Positions 1 through 11,989 of a stretch of 64,000 nucleotides of DNA are shown one piece after another. Each line of letters opens with the position of its first letter. Position 1 is the first letter of the stretch. The notes beneath the pieces were generated by a model that was given only the letters and a program-made list of their open reading frames with translations, made no database searches and was not told the DNA's origin. Position numbers and translations under genes: made by a program. Source of the stretch: Megalonaias nervosa (taxonomy: Eukaryota; Mollusca; Bivalvia; Unionida; Unionidae); assembly GCA_016617855.1 (NCBI GenBank), contig JAECUM010001829.1, positions 50,325 to 114,324 of the forward strand, read 5' to 3'.

Positions 1-113
1 GCTGCATGTCTGCAGCATGATGCCCCAGTGCTAGACATCACTATAAACTGCCACACTGCAGACATCGTAGCAATATGACTGAAAAATTGTTAAAGCTACG
101 TTAAAAACAAATC
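1..113 (+). repeat. tRNA-derived SINE family B, 3' part (cut by window start)
   Basis: This is the 3' body of the same element seen complete at 40608-40923 and 44103-44414 on the other strand. It shares the GCATGATGCCCCAGTG block, the CACTGCAGACATCGTAGC block and the GTTAAAGCTACGTTAAAAA end. The tRNA-like head would lie left of position 1. Confidence 0.85.
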
Positions 114-283
114 CAAATCCTTTCAGTACTGTAATTATCGTGCATGTCTCTAGTACATTTGGTGATAGTTCCTTTTTGCATTAGCCACCAGAAGCCCATA
201 AACCAAAAATGCATTCCCCCAAATTAAACAAGTGCGCACACATGATGCCTTTATAGTTTGTAAATACATACTGTACATAATCA

Positions 284-445
284 CTTATGAGTCCAAGTGA
301 GATAGAGTCTGATCCACCATAGCATGATCCACCAGCAGATCAAAGTCTACTGAATACTCCTAATAAAACTGCATAGACCCAGATCTGCTGGTGCATTATG
401 CAATGGCATATTTGTGTATGTACAGTTTGCAGTTGGACTCCTAAG
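284..445. mobile_element. Short inverted-repeat element (MITE-like), TIR family 1
   Basis: The ends 284-299 and 430-445 are inverted repeats matching at 14 of 16 positions (CTTATGAGTCCAAGTG against CTTAGGAGTCCAACTG). The internal CAGATCTGCTGGTGCATTATGC-like block recurs near 36240, 49625 and 49710, and the GTTTGCAGTTGGAC end recurs at 49770. No transposase is present. The superfamily is not clear because I could not define a target duplication. Confidence 0.55.
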
Positions 446-1011
446 CAAGTTTATACATTACTTCCTATATATGAAATCTTTGACCATCCCTTCTGTCTCC
501 TTATGGACATTTTGGTGTGGAAAGGAATATAAATTACTGCACCATCTTCTTGTGAATTATCTGAACTGAGTTGCATGTATCAATTTGTTTATATCACAAC
601 ATCCATGCATAAAGAACAACAGTTGGGAAGTCATCCTAGTTTCTTTACATTCAAGCCTATGTGCCCATTCAAAATGGGCACCTTTCGTCACCTGTCTCCC
701 TTTTTTTTCTTTGGTATTGCCTTGCAAAATATTTATTATTAATATTCATTAGGAGAGTCATGAAAACATCATTATCTGAATTAAGCCATTTTGAATGCAC
801 CTGTAAGAGTCAAATAATAAAAGTTACAGTACAGGAGGTTTGTATTTATAAATTTGTGCAATGGATAAGATTGTAGAAAACATTAGGCAAGGTGACAGAA
901 CCTGAATAAGACTGTCTGAACCTTAATGCAAGAAATCAACAAGAAAACCTTTGATATTTACATGGTGTACAGTGTTGCAGTTTTCAGACTTTATGCTTAT
1001 TTCTAGTTCAA

Positions 1012-1240
1012 GGGGGTCTCGAGTGGCCAAGTGGTCTAAAGTGCTCACTGTTGGATCACTGCCATCTCACCTTTGTCTGCATGGGTTCGAGTCTTGGGTT
1101 CAGCCAATGTGGGTATGTGAGAAAGCTTGCCAGTAGCTTCTCGTGGGTTGGTTCTTTCTGGGGCTTTCCCAGGTTCTTCCTCCACCATTTATACTGGCTG
1201 CCATGTATAGCCTATCTTATGCTGAAAAATGGCATTCCAC
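1012..1240 (+). repeat. tRNA-derived SINE family A
   Basis: A class-II-tRNA-like head carries an A box TGGCCAAGTGG at 1024-1034 and a B box GGTTCGAGTC at 1084-1093. It is followed by a body shared with minus-strand copies at 36279-36620, 50298-50513 and 51897-52143 (for example ATGTATAGCCTATCTT). The four copies differ considerably, so the family is not very young. Confidence 0.85.
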
Positions 1241-1827
1241 AAGCAACATGAAATAAGCATGTAGAACAAGTTGTAGATTTGTAAATAATAAATATAAAAA
1301 AATACAAGACTGAGGGTATTACATAAGCTCAGCTTACCTAAAATACAAAATGTATATCTTCTCTCATTAGATTTGTGTTTATAAAGCGAATGCTGACACT
1401 GTAACCCAAAATATGTATAATATAAAAAAAAATCTATGCCAACCAAATTTCATTTAAACTTTTTTTGCTCAATTGTGCTGAAAAGGTTTTCAGTTAAAAT
1501 AAAATATATATATATTAATGCCCCAAAAGTAAAACAAAATGTGAAAACCAGAATATTTTTTATAATGACCTGAAAATCAAACTAGATCTTACACATATAT
1601 ATACAAATATGCACTCCCAATTTTCTTTATCTGTGTTGAGTATTTTTTATGCAATTTGGCTAACAAACTTTTGGGATTAAAGAAACAAAAGGATAGCAAG
1701 ACATGACCAAATCAAGCTGTTTAAATTTGTGGTTTGCATCAACCACAAAATCCATGAAAATTGATTCCCAATGAAAGCCAATTTTTTATTCCATTAAAGT
1801 ATGTTTCTTCAGTAATACCGGTACTTA

Positions 1828-2180
1828 CCCAATCATAATATTTTAGGAGAACTACTACTACCCTACAAATCCAGCCATCCCAGGTTAAACTTTTTAGCTA
1901 AAAAGCTAAGAGTTATCTGCCCACCTAGGTGGCAATGAGTGATCTCCCCTGGATTCAGGGATCGGCGCCAAATCTTGTGTATACTTTAGTTAACTACTGG
2001 AGTGGAAAGCATGCTTCTGTATGGATGCAACTATTTTGCACTTGGAAGGGTGTATGTGTATTATGTTTGGGTAAGTATTGTTGAAGAAACATATTTTACT
2101 AGAAAAAGAAATGGTTTCTTCTTCAAATACTTTTCCTGATTACAATACCTTAGGAGAACAGGTAAGAGGAGGAGGGAGAT
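1828..2180 (+). repeat. Dispersed repeat, also at 11215-11405
   Basis: The segment 1828-1980 matches the reverse complement of 11215-11350. Shared blocks include ATAATATTTTAGGAGAACTACTAC-like sequence, CCAGCC(A/C)TCCCAGG, AGTTATCTGCCC and AGTGATCTCCC. A second partial copy of its left part (TTCTTCTTCAAATAC followed by an AATACCTTAGGAG block) lies at 2115-2160. No coding content or terminal structure was resolved, so the class is unknown. Confidence 0.6.
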
Positions 2181-3359
2181 ACATCCCCTTACCACAGAGA
2201 GACCATCACATAGTTGATTCTTTCGAGAGAATGAGTCCTCCAATATATTTAGTTGGCCTGGAATATGATGAACCTGGATGTGGATTTGTCATTGAAGATG
2301 CCACTTTAGAGAAATCCCAAACAAGAACGCAATGGTTTGTAGACTTGGTTCCACTTTGCAGTTTGAGATAGGTCACCACAGTGGAGTTGTCCAAGAGAAT
2401 GAGAACTCCCTTCCCATATTACTCCTCCTGCCACCAATGCAGGGGCACCCACAGAATTATTGGGGACCGGGGCAAACATCTAGTAGTCAGCTATTAAGTT
2501 TTATCGATGTAGGCGAAAACATGTTTATAGCTAAAATCCAGGGGAGGTGGGGTGAGTGCCCTCCCCCCACCCCTGCCTCTATGTGCACCAGTAAAAGCTT
2601 TCGAAATGGCTTTCATCTCAAGAATGTTGACACATAAATAATGATCCTAAAGAGGCAATACTGCACTTGCTTCTGAAAATGATGGAAGGAAGTGTGCCCC
2701 CAGCCCTGTGTGCTCGAATCCATGCAGATTGTAATTTTCGGAAGTTGTACTGCAGATGCATATTGGCCTTGAGCCAAGTGAGGCTGCCCCATATTCTGAG
2801 ATTGAACCTTTGTGCAGGATGTGAAAAGTTGTTCCAATGCTCAAAGTCCCGACCTCAATTTTGGACAAAAGAATCATTTGTAATGGGCACATATGGAAGT
2901 GGTCCAGGCATGTGCCATTTCCTGGTCCATCAATTGACTGAACACCCAGGGACTGATGCTGAGTCCAACTGGGAGTGCCCTGAAATAGTAATCAGTGTCT
3001 TTGTAGGTAAATCATATGAACTTCCTGGAATCCATATGAATGGGGATGTGAAAATTAGCATCTTCCATGCCCACATTGATTGCATAGTCTTTCTCCAGGA
3101 TGGAATTTAGAACCCATCAAAAACCAAGGGGTGTGAATGAATTGAGTGCACTTAGGTTGATGACAGGGCAAAGAGTGCCTAGTTTGCAGCCAAGAGAACC
3201 CTGGACAAATGTGGAGGTGTGTTGAAAGTGATACTGAGTCTCAAAAACCACATGTGGGGTCCATAGGCCAACGTGGCATCTATTGTCCTATTCAGCTGTA
3301 TGGAAGCGCTCCCCTTACCGGGATAAATGATGATGATGGCATGAAAATTATGTATATTT

Positions 3360-5050
3360 TTTCAGAAGGGAGGCTGTCGTAGAGAGTAACGCTGGTGAAA
3401 ATGATTGCCCTCTCTGCCTCTTGTCAACTTTGTTCGTGAGAACTTTAGTTTTAAATGGTTGCAGATTCGGTAGGACTGCTTCCTACTGGCTTGTGTCATA
3501 TGTGCGTCCTTATGATCATTTTGTTGATTGCCTTGAAAATACCTGCGTGGAAATTGTTTGCAGATATATGTTTACCTGACCAATAAAAAGGAGAAGATTA
3601 GATGATAATGATCGCGAGTGTAGCTTGGCCTTATGGTGGTCTGAAGGAAGGTGGAGTTAGAGAGTGCTGCATCATGTTTCACCAGTTGTAAGTGGCACCT
3701 GTTATTGATATTTGTAGACTGTGTGTTGGGCAGCTATGTTTTAGACGTGGGCCAATCTGGAAACAAGCATGTCCTGTGTGATTCTGGTTGGGGGAAGATA
3801 AGCTGTGTTCTGCCTGTTGAAAGATTGCCATAGATACTAGATCCCACATAGAGTCCACAGTCTCTATGTTACGAACCAACTGCTGTGTGTCATTCTAAGA
3901 CTTCCAATCCATGTATACAGGTAATGGCTTCATCATCCTGAAACTGCGATATCTCGGTCAACTGCTGAGGTATTCAAATGGTAAACTGTTGTATTGTGCT
4001 TATACAACCATGAAGTAAAGTTTGAGGGAAGGTGTCTTTGCAAGAAAAGGTCTTCTGACGCTTGGGTTTTGTTATTGACAATATAAGCAGCACATAATGT
4101 CAGTAACTCTGCCAGACAGTGGAAGTAATTTGAAAGTAGATTCTTCCTTTTTGTCATTAATCAAATGAAACCTAAGACCAGACAGTTGTTGTAGAGGGAG
4201 GAGTAGGAGAGAACTCCAGCGGCAGTAGGTGTAATCGAAGCTTGCGCATCAAGTAATATCTAATAGTTACGAGGATGTTTGCGAGCAGGGTCGATCATCT
4301 TTGGATACATGTGTTTAAGTTGATGTCTCTTGTGGTACCTGTGAAGCAGCTGGAGAAGAATATTGATGATGGTGGCCCACTAGACTTGCAGAATGTTATG
4401 CATTAGATATGGTGACTTCCAAGCTGTCGCTAATACAGGCTCCCCTTGAGTGGCAAAGACTTGAGACCAAAATGAAGCGACATCCCTTGGATACTGAGGC
4501 ACTAAGCTGGGAATCGTACACAGGAAGTGCCTAGTGGCACTATGCCAGTTAGACTAATCTTTGAAAGTGCCTGAATAACCTGGTTTCGTGAAACTGGACA
4601 AAGCACTTTCTTCTGGTGCGAGATCGATTGTGGTCATGACCCATTACGATGAGAGGTACATGGCAAGTCCAGTCGTGACAGAACAGTGCCATCATGGTTT
4701 TCATGACGTTGTCTTGTTATTGAGATTGGGACGAGGCATGGGATATTGATCCACATAGCCGGTCCATGTTTCTGATATGCAAGATCGTAACTGAGACTGT
4801 GTCTTTGTTCTCTATCTCATTCCCAAAAAGTGATATGGTGCCAAACCCCTGCATGCAAACTGATGATGTCCTCGTCCTTCTAGGTGTGCTTCTGCATACT
4901 GCTGTCCAGTGAACTCAGTCCATAGCATGAAAGCCTGACATAAGGATGCTGTTTCACAGGTGTAAAATCTACAATTTCAACATCATGGTAGATTTTATTT
5001 GTTCGGGTTGGAACATCAGGAAACAAGTGCTAAATTCACATAACAGCTGC
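3360..5050 (-). other. Unresolved stretch with coding-like texture on the minus strand
   Basis: Base composition here is less AT-rich than in the flanks. Minus-strand translation gives fairly long readable stretches broken by a few stops, for example 3879-3679 and 4157-3933. I recognise no domain, start, splice structure or repeat partner inside the window. It may be a decayed gene or a decayed transposable-element ORF. This is inference from texture only. Confidence 0.25.
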
Positions 5051-5445
5051 TGTAATTAACACATTTTGTATGTTTTAGATGTGGAAGATTTACATTTCAG
5101 ATTTTTTAAAAAATATTTCTGAATTCCAACGAGTGGTTATACTGAAGTCACTACAGTTGGATTGCATCCCATTGTTTACCTCCTATGTGGGGCAGGTAAA
5201 CTGAATTGATGGAATAATTAACAGGGCTGTATCTGTCAATATATTCCTTTAACATATTTATATGACAGAGTTGTTTATGTTCCTGCCTCCCAGGAGTGTT
5301 AATGATATAATTTAAGTCATTTACTTTCATTTCAATTGTATAAGGACGATAACATTTAGAGCTTGTTGAGGTATAGAAAAGAGAGCCAGAACCCTATTAC
5401 CAGTCCGAAACTCTTTCCTATGTATATACTTCATACCTTTATTTT

Positions 5446-7920
5446 TTATTGATTAGAGTGAAGATTGGTTCTTACTACTTCACAAGTATTTGACAATTTA
5501 TATTTGAAATCAGAGACACAGTCAAGAAAATAAATCTCAGAATCTTCAGTTGAAAGAAGTTCCTCTTTTAATAACTTGAATGGTCCATGAACAGTATGTC
5601 CAAAAATTAGTTCAAAAGGATTAAACCTCAATGATTCTTGAAACTGATTCCCTAACAGCAAATGACAGTAAATGAACTCCCTCATCCTAATCCTATCCTG
5701 TTATCAACGTAATATGACTGAACTATGTTCATCAAAGTTGGATGAAATATTTCAAAGCCCCTTGATTATCAGGGTGATAGGCAGAAGATTTAAACTGTCA
5801 GACTCTGAATTCTTTTGGAAAGGCCAACAAATGTAAAAAGAAGACTTTGTTAAGGTTTTGATTGCCTGACTTGGTCTTAGGTAAAGGACCGACACAATCT
5901 ACCATTATTCTGCTAAATGGTTCGTCAAATGCAGGATTAGGTTGCAGATGAGTCTTAGGTATCATCTGATTGGGTTTTCCTAGCATTTGACAAGTGTGAC
6001 AAGATCTACTGCATTTACAAACATCTCTTTTAATTTTTGACCAATAAAAATTATTCAGGATCTTGTGATAAGTCTTACTGACAACTACGGTAAATGACCA
6101 GTCAAAGAGTTTCTTGTGCCAGACTAAGAATTGTGTGTGTTGCTTCAGTTTTGTTAATAGTCCCCTGAATCAAACAACAGATCTCAGGATCTTGATCCTG
6201 TTTGACAATGAGTGATTGTCATTTGTCACCCTGATTAGAATAAAGAGAATGAGTAGTTAAAAGAGGTTCTATGTGATCAGTATCTCTTTAATATTAATCA
6301 ATACAAAGAGAAAAAGTGACCTCATCAAACGCCTGACCAACAAATGTGTCAACTAAAAGAATAATTTGATGACCAACATCATTCACAAGAGCTTTCTTTG
6401 CCATAGCTCTAGTAACTGCACAAGCTGGGTATAAATCAAGAATATCTTTTTCAATAGGATAAATGTTCTGATCCAAACTAAACTTGTCAGTTACAAGTGG
6501 ATTAACCACCACCTGATCTCCAACTAGGTCATTGCCTAGTAATAAATGAATGCCCTCAATGTGTAAATACATCACTGTTCTGACTGTCATAAGTCCTGAG
6601 ACCAAGACTGATGACAGATTTACATAATGGAAAGGAACATTAACAAAGCTGCAGTCCTGAATAAGAACACTTTCATCAGAAGACTTCTCAGATAAAGGCA
6701 AAGTGCCTGATAATAAAAGGCTCTGTTAATCTCTCGTGTCCCTTAAAACTTTAATAGAAATAGGATTGGCAGAATCACTAATAAGTGATATAGAATGCTG
6801 TGACATGAATGGTTCATAATTCTCCATTAGGTCAGATGGGGTTTGCTTGACCCAACAAATGTATTGCTTTCAAGACAAGGCTGTGATCTTGACCTCTTAG
6901 CAATAAGAGCATCTGGAACACCTCTGTCTTGATTCTGTTGCTTATTGTTCAATCTGTGGCAATCAGAAATAAAGTGCCCTTTCTTCTTGAAATAGGTGCA
7001 CATAGGAAGAGATAAGGATTTCTGATCAGTCTCATCAGAAACTGATTTCTAGAAGTTGTGCCAGATTGAGATTTGGTAGTGCTTATAACTCTTCAAGACA
7101 CATTCCTTAACCACATCATGATCAGCATTTTGTTGTACAGACAGCGAAGTATAGACTTAACGAGCTTTGCCAATAAGTATACTTTGCAATAATAGAATCC
7201 AATACTCACTCGGCCATTTCAATTTTTGCAGCAATTTTTTCAACATAAGGAAAATGTTTATCTGTTTCTTTAAAAGGGAATACTAACCTAATATTTCTGG
7301 TGACATAAATCAACTGAACTTGTGTGTAAAGGTGGTGGGGAGAAGTGTTTTCCACTTGCCTGCTCTAATTCGTTTAATCTAAATTGAATTTCCCTTTATT
7401 CCTTTTCTTTTTTTCTCTGCATCTGTATTAGCCTTCTCTTTCTGTTATTGCAATTTTCTCTTTCTTCAACTGCAATTCTTTCTCTTTATTGTTGTTGCAT
7501 ATCTCTTTCTTTCCTTTTCCTAAAATTTGTCTCTCATCTTTCTATTTTTTAAGGCTGAAGCTCTCATAACTCTATTTCCATCTTGTGTTTATCAATTCTA
7601 TTAAAGATATTTTTCAATTCTATTATTTTCCTGTCACAGCCAGGTAGACACTTGCTATCAAACCCAAAACACTTTTATCCAAAAAATTATTTTCCACCCA
7701 ACATAGGACCCAAAAATTGTGTTATTTCTTGCTTCATTGAAGAACCCTTCACCTCAGAGAGATCATATTGAGATCATATTGTATGGCAAGCTGGAGCAAT
7801 TCAAACTTTTTCAAGGACTCGAACCTTTCCTGGGTAGGATAAAAATAAATTTTTCCACTTTAGATGACATTGTGAAAGCTTGTTGGTTTCACTAAAGATT
7901 TCTCAAATATGTGAAATCAT
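5446..7920 (-). mobile_element. Ty3/gypsy-like LTR retrotransposon remnant, copy A
   Basis: Read on the minus strand from about 7920 down to 5446. A gag segment is followed by a zinc knuckle near 6990 in which one cysteine has become phenylalanine. A retropepsin-like region (6701-6294) keeps an LLLGNDL motif. An integrase follows: a CHTCQ end of the HHCC zinc finger near 6000, a core aspartate in IMVDCVGPLP near 5890, and an SAYHP motif near 5780, after which the catalytic glutamate position appears as lysine. Only about 300 bp separate the protease and integrase regions, so reverse transcriptase and RNase H are essentially missing. Stops and frame breaks are frequent. It is a dead, internally deleted copy. 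Its 5' LTR appears to be at 7990-8460. Confidence 0.8.
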
Positions 7921-7989
7921 GCATAGGAAAATGCTGAAACAAAGTGAATTTAAATTTAAAAACGAAGATTTATGAAATATTTTTTCCAG

Positions 7990-8460
7990 ATGAGCCCCTA
8001 AATTTCTGCTACAACTCTAAATTTAAAAGAACTTATGGTATTGTGAATTAAATCACAAATAATCCAAAAAGATTTATAAGTACAAATGTATAAAGTTCCA
8101 ACTTAATTCCAGTGGTATTCCAAATACATTCCAATATTTAATGTGCTGATGTGCCTGTAGTCTTGAACGTGGTAATGTGTCAATTGACTGAATTGTGATG
8201 ATGAGCTAAGTCCTTTGCTGTATCACAATAACACAATCCAGAAATGTTCTTGTCTGAATTCACAATAATTCCAAATTAATGTTCCAGTCCAATAATTTAT
8301 TGATGAACGCTTTGTATTTCCAGTGAATAATAAATTTAATAAATAATTCCACCAAAATGAAAATCTAAACACAACAACAAGACTTATTCTGCTTCAAGAT
8401 TTTAAGGCAGGAATGAATAATTTTTCAAGTTAACAACATTATATAAAAAACCTAAGACAC
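7990..8460 (-). repeat. LTR of the gypsy-like element (5' LTR of copy A)
   Basis: The reverse complement aligns over most of its length with the plus-strand repeat at 45600-46120. Shared landmarks are an AAATTATTCATTCCTGC block, a GGAATTATTTATT block, a GAATACCACTGGAATT block and the ATAAGTTCTTTT block. It lies directly upstream of the copy A gag on the same strand, as expected for a 5' LTR. Its 3' portion is poorly conserved and the exact ends were not defined. Confidence 0.7.
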
Positions 8461-8845
8461 AACAACAGAACCAGAATGAGGGTCAAACATTGATTTCTAG
8501 AACATTCCCAGTTGTCAACAAGACAAGGTCTGTTACTAAAATTATAATAAAGAACAAGGCAAACATCAGGTACACCAGTATTTTTCCAACGGGAAATACC
8601 AATGTCATAGACTCAGATTAAGATAAATATGTTTACCTCCATTGATAATGATCCTTATATATGTAACCTATACTAACAGAGAAATATTAGCTATGTATTA
8701 TGTTGTTTACAAAATCAATGTCCCTAGTCAGGTACACAGCAAACTTGATTTTGGGCTAAGGTCAATTACACAACACAATTATACATAAATATACATTAAT
8801 CATGGAGAAAAAAGCTAGCACACAATACAGATTAAATATACATAA

Positions 8846-10135
8846 CAAATAAGATCATTTGGAATAGCTCTGTCTTTATACTGCTGCTTATTTTTCAACC
8901 TGTAGCAATCAGAAAGGATGTGTGCTTTCTTCTTACAATAAGGGCACATAGGAAGAAGTAAGGATTTCTTATCAGTCTTATCAGATGCTTAATTTCTAAA
9001 AATTGTGCCAGATTGAGATTTGGAAGTACTTATATGAGAGTGAAAAGATTTGTTTTACCAAAAAAACTGTTGAACAAAAGACTCACTGAGAAATGTAAGT
9101 TTTTGAGCCAAGGAATAATCATCAGCTGTGTGAGCAGCATATTCCAAAGTTTTCACTTTGTTCTGATCAAGGTAGTTCTTGACACCACTATAGATTCAAT
9201 TCTTGAACTCTTCAATTACTATGAGTTCTCCGAGTTTATTTATAATATTTTGTCAACTTTCTTGGCTCAGCACCACCTATCAAATAATTGTTCTTATTCT
9301 CTTGCAAATTTGACATGGGGTTTGTCAAGTTCTTTTCTTCAATTCCTTTTGTAGACATGATTCAGATACCCTTCAAGATACATTCCTTAGTCACATCATA
9401 ATCAGCACTTTGTCTACTTCACAAGCTTTGCCACTAAGTGCTTTCTGTAATAACAAAGTCCAATGCTCTCTTGGTCACTTCACGCTTTCAGCAATTTTCT
9501 CACAGTGTGGAAAGTATTTATTTCCTTTTTTTCTTGAAATATGAGTACTAACCTATCATTTCTGGTAAAACCAAAACTTTAAATTTGTGTCCTGAGGGGC
9601 GGGGAGCATACTCAACCTGCCAGTTCTAATTCTTTTAATCTATACTGCATTTCCTTTTATTCTCTCTCTTGCTCTGCATTTCCCTCTCTTCCCTCTGCCT
9701 CTTGTCTTTTTTCTCTTTTCTCTCTGCAATTGTATTTCTCTCTCCTTTGCATTTCGTTCATGTCCTTCTGAATTTGCATTTCCATTATTTCTTTCTGAAA
9801 TGAAGCCTTCTTAATTCCAATTCCATCAGACGTTTTTAACTGTAATTCCTTTGCGTTCTTATCAAAATCCAATAAAGACTACCAGTATTCAAACTTAAAG
9901 CACTATTGTCCACAATTTCCTTTCCCAGCAAATACCGCTCAAAATATTTATCTCTTGCTTTTGTTAAAGATGTTTTTACTTCTGAAATAGCATAATGTCC
10001 AGTATGTTCAAGCAATTCATCCTTTTTCATAGACTCTAACCCCTTTTGGGTAGGATTTGAAACAGAAGTTCTCAACATTAGATGACACTGTGAATGTTTA
10101 TTGGTTTCACTAAAGATTTCATAAATATGTGACAT
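8846..10135 (-). mobile_element. gypsy-like element remnant, copy B (gag only)
   Basis: A second gag copy on the minus strand. The N-terminal part (10135-9836) overlaps a charged, coiled-coil-like Glu/Lys/Arg/Gln-rich segment (9872-9657). Near 8950 there is an intact zinc knuckle of the C-x2-C-x4-H-x4-C type, MCPYCKKKAHILSDC. Copy A repeats the same landmarks at 7920-7800 and 7000-6900. No protease, integrase or reverse transcriptase follows before copy A begins. This is either a nested insertion or a partial duplication. Confidence 0.7.
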
Positions 10136-10284
10136 AAAAAGATTTGTTTACAAATTAATGACTTTTCCAACTAGAAACAACTCACATCTAGGAAATTTCA
10201 AAACATTCAGTTGTGCCTTAGGTGAAGTGAAAAATGTACTGAGACTTTTTAAACAAATTCATTCCTTCAGGTTTCAAATTCATC

Positions 10285-10665
10285 TTGGGAATCTATGATC
10301 AGTTTGCAGATGTTTTTCAGATATAATTTGAGAGGAATTGTTTAAATCAGTCAATGGAATTATTCAAGTGCTCATTGACTGGATTAACATATTCTGGGAT
10401 TATCAAGAACTCAAAGACATACTGGATTACATCATCAGGACATTCAACTCCATTGGAATTCATTTGGAACATTCTATACTGTTTGATTTATTATAGAACA
10501 TTAGGATTATTTGAGATTTGATTCACAATACTTTAAGTGTATCTTGAATTGAGACTTTGTAACTAAGCAAAATAAATAATTTGTAGAATTTACTTAAATT
10601 GTTGGTTTCACTTCTTTCTGTTACTTAGTTGAAGACCCCAAGTCGTAACAACACACCATACAGGC
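10285..10665 (+). repeat. Divergent LTR of the gypsy-like family, opposite orientation
   Basis: It shares the 3' end signature of the family: an AATAAATAAT polyadenylation-type block, then TTGTTGGTTTCACTTCTTTC, TGTTACTTAGTT, and a terminal GTCGTAACAACA. The same end order occurs at 14735-14962 and 45600-46120 (plus) and 61355-61960 (minus). The 5' part is more diverged. Confidence 0.6.
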
Positions 10666-11214
10666 ACATAAAAACATGCTGAAGTGTCATTATTGATACT
10701 TAGTAGTGGATGCCATAATATCAATTGTAAGACAATGTTACCTGTAGGAAAGGCCAAATGACTGTCTATACAGGTAAAATAAGAGTGTTGTGTATATAAT
10801 GAAGTGGATGCTACGACTAGATCATTAGGAAAACTTACCTGTATTTATCCAAATGTATCAAAATTATAGAGCCATATTATATGAGTTTTCTATATTACAC
10901 ACCAGGCCTGCACCTATTAAATATAGCTACTGGAATGTGAGGGATGCAATTGTGACCTGTGCAGGTACATACCAAGGTCACCTAAGTGTGTGAGGATGGC
11001 AGAATGATAACACTGAAAAGCAAGTAACTCTGTCGTCAATGAAAGAAAGAACAGAAAAGTTGGAAATATATAAATGGAGTATACTTCCCTTCAAAGAACA
11101 ATCTTCCAACTTGCTTCAAGGTAGAAATCTTCCAAACTTCTTGTATGTTGATTGAGAGGAACTGTCTGTAATGAATGTGCTGCTTTGAACAAGCAAAAGT
11201 AGTAACTAAAGTAT

Positions 11215-11405
11215 TTTTTGGATTTGGTGTCAAATCCCTTTCAAGGGAGATCACTCTAACTGCCACTGTGGGGGGCAGATAACTTTCAGCTTCTTAGCCT
11301 GGGAGGGCTGGATATGAGGTGGTAGTAGTCCTCCTATGGTATTATGATCAGATAATGTATTTGAAGAAGAAAATAGTGAATATACACTTACAGCTATTGT
11401 ATGAT
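11215..11405 (-). repeat. Dispersed repeat, second copy of the 1828-2180 family
   Basis: The reverse complement reproduces the left block with TTCTTCTTCAAATAC, the CATAGGAGGACTACTACC block, the AGTTATCTGCCC block and AGTGATCTCCCTT in the same order as at 1828-1990. Confidence 0.6.
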
Positions 11406-11804
11406 GAAATATTGTGTGAAGTAATAAGATAAGCAAATTCTCTTTTGATGTCTTTGTGTTTTATATGCCGAATAAACAAGCTACCACATGGATAATTCAC
11501 ATACATAACAAATAACAAAACTTTTGTCAACATACATGTTTATTACAGTTCATCACAGTTGTAGTTTTTCAACCAACAAATGCAGCATATGGCAATATGG
11601 AAAAAACACCTATTCAAAGCATGCAAACAAGAATAAATATTTAAGATAAGTTAACAAGGTGGCGGGACAGGTACTTGAAGATAAATTGGACATGTATGAG
11701 GTAAAACTGATTTTGACATATTTCATACTTCAAATTTGCCGTCAAAAGTAAAATATTATTATAAGGTATATGTCACCTTTATTTTCATAGTTTGACTAGC
11801 ACCA

Positions 11805-11982
11805 CAAGTCTCCAACACTTAACGTTCTATAGGATATCTGATTACGGAAAGAACAAGTCTCCAACACTTAACGTTCTATAGGATATCTGATTACGGAAAG
11901 AACAAATAGGATATCTGATTACAGAAAGAACAAGTCTCCAACACTTAAGATTCTATAGGACACTGATTACAGAAAGAACAAG
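11805..11982. repeat. 49-bp tandem repeat, about 3.5 units
   Basis: The unit CAAGTCTCCAACACTTAACG plus a TATAGGATATCTGATTACGG part repeats exactly from 11805 to 11854, then continues as a shortened third unit and a slightly diverged fourth. Confidence 0.9.
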
Positions 11983-11989
11983 TCAGAAG

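Noticed and set aside
1012..1100. Possible tRNA-Leu/Ser gene
   Set aside because: It has good A and B boxes, but the same head with the same non-tRNA body recurs three more times, so it is a SINE.
1965..1985. GGCGCC resembling a retroviral/LTR primer-binding site
   Set aside because: No LTR end lies beside it, and the homologous position at about 11230 has lost it. It is better explained as part of the dispersed repeat.
2667..3110. Plus-strand ORF of 147 codons
   Set aside because: No domain, no splice or promoter context and no similarity I recognise. It lies in a region with dispersed repeats, so I would not call it a gene.
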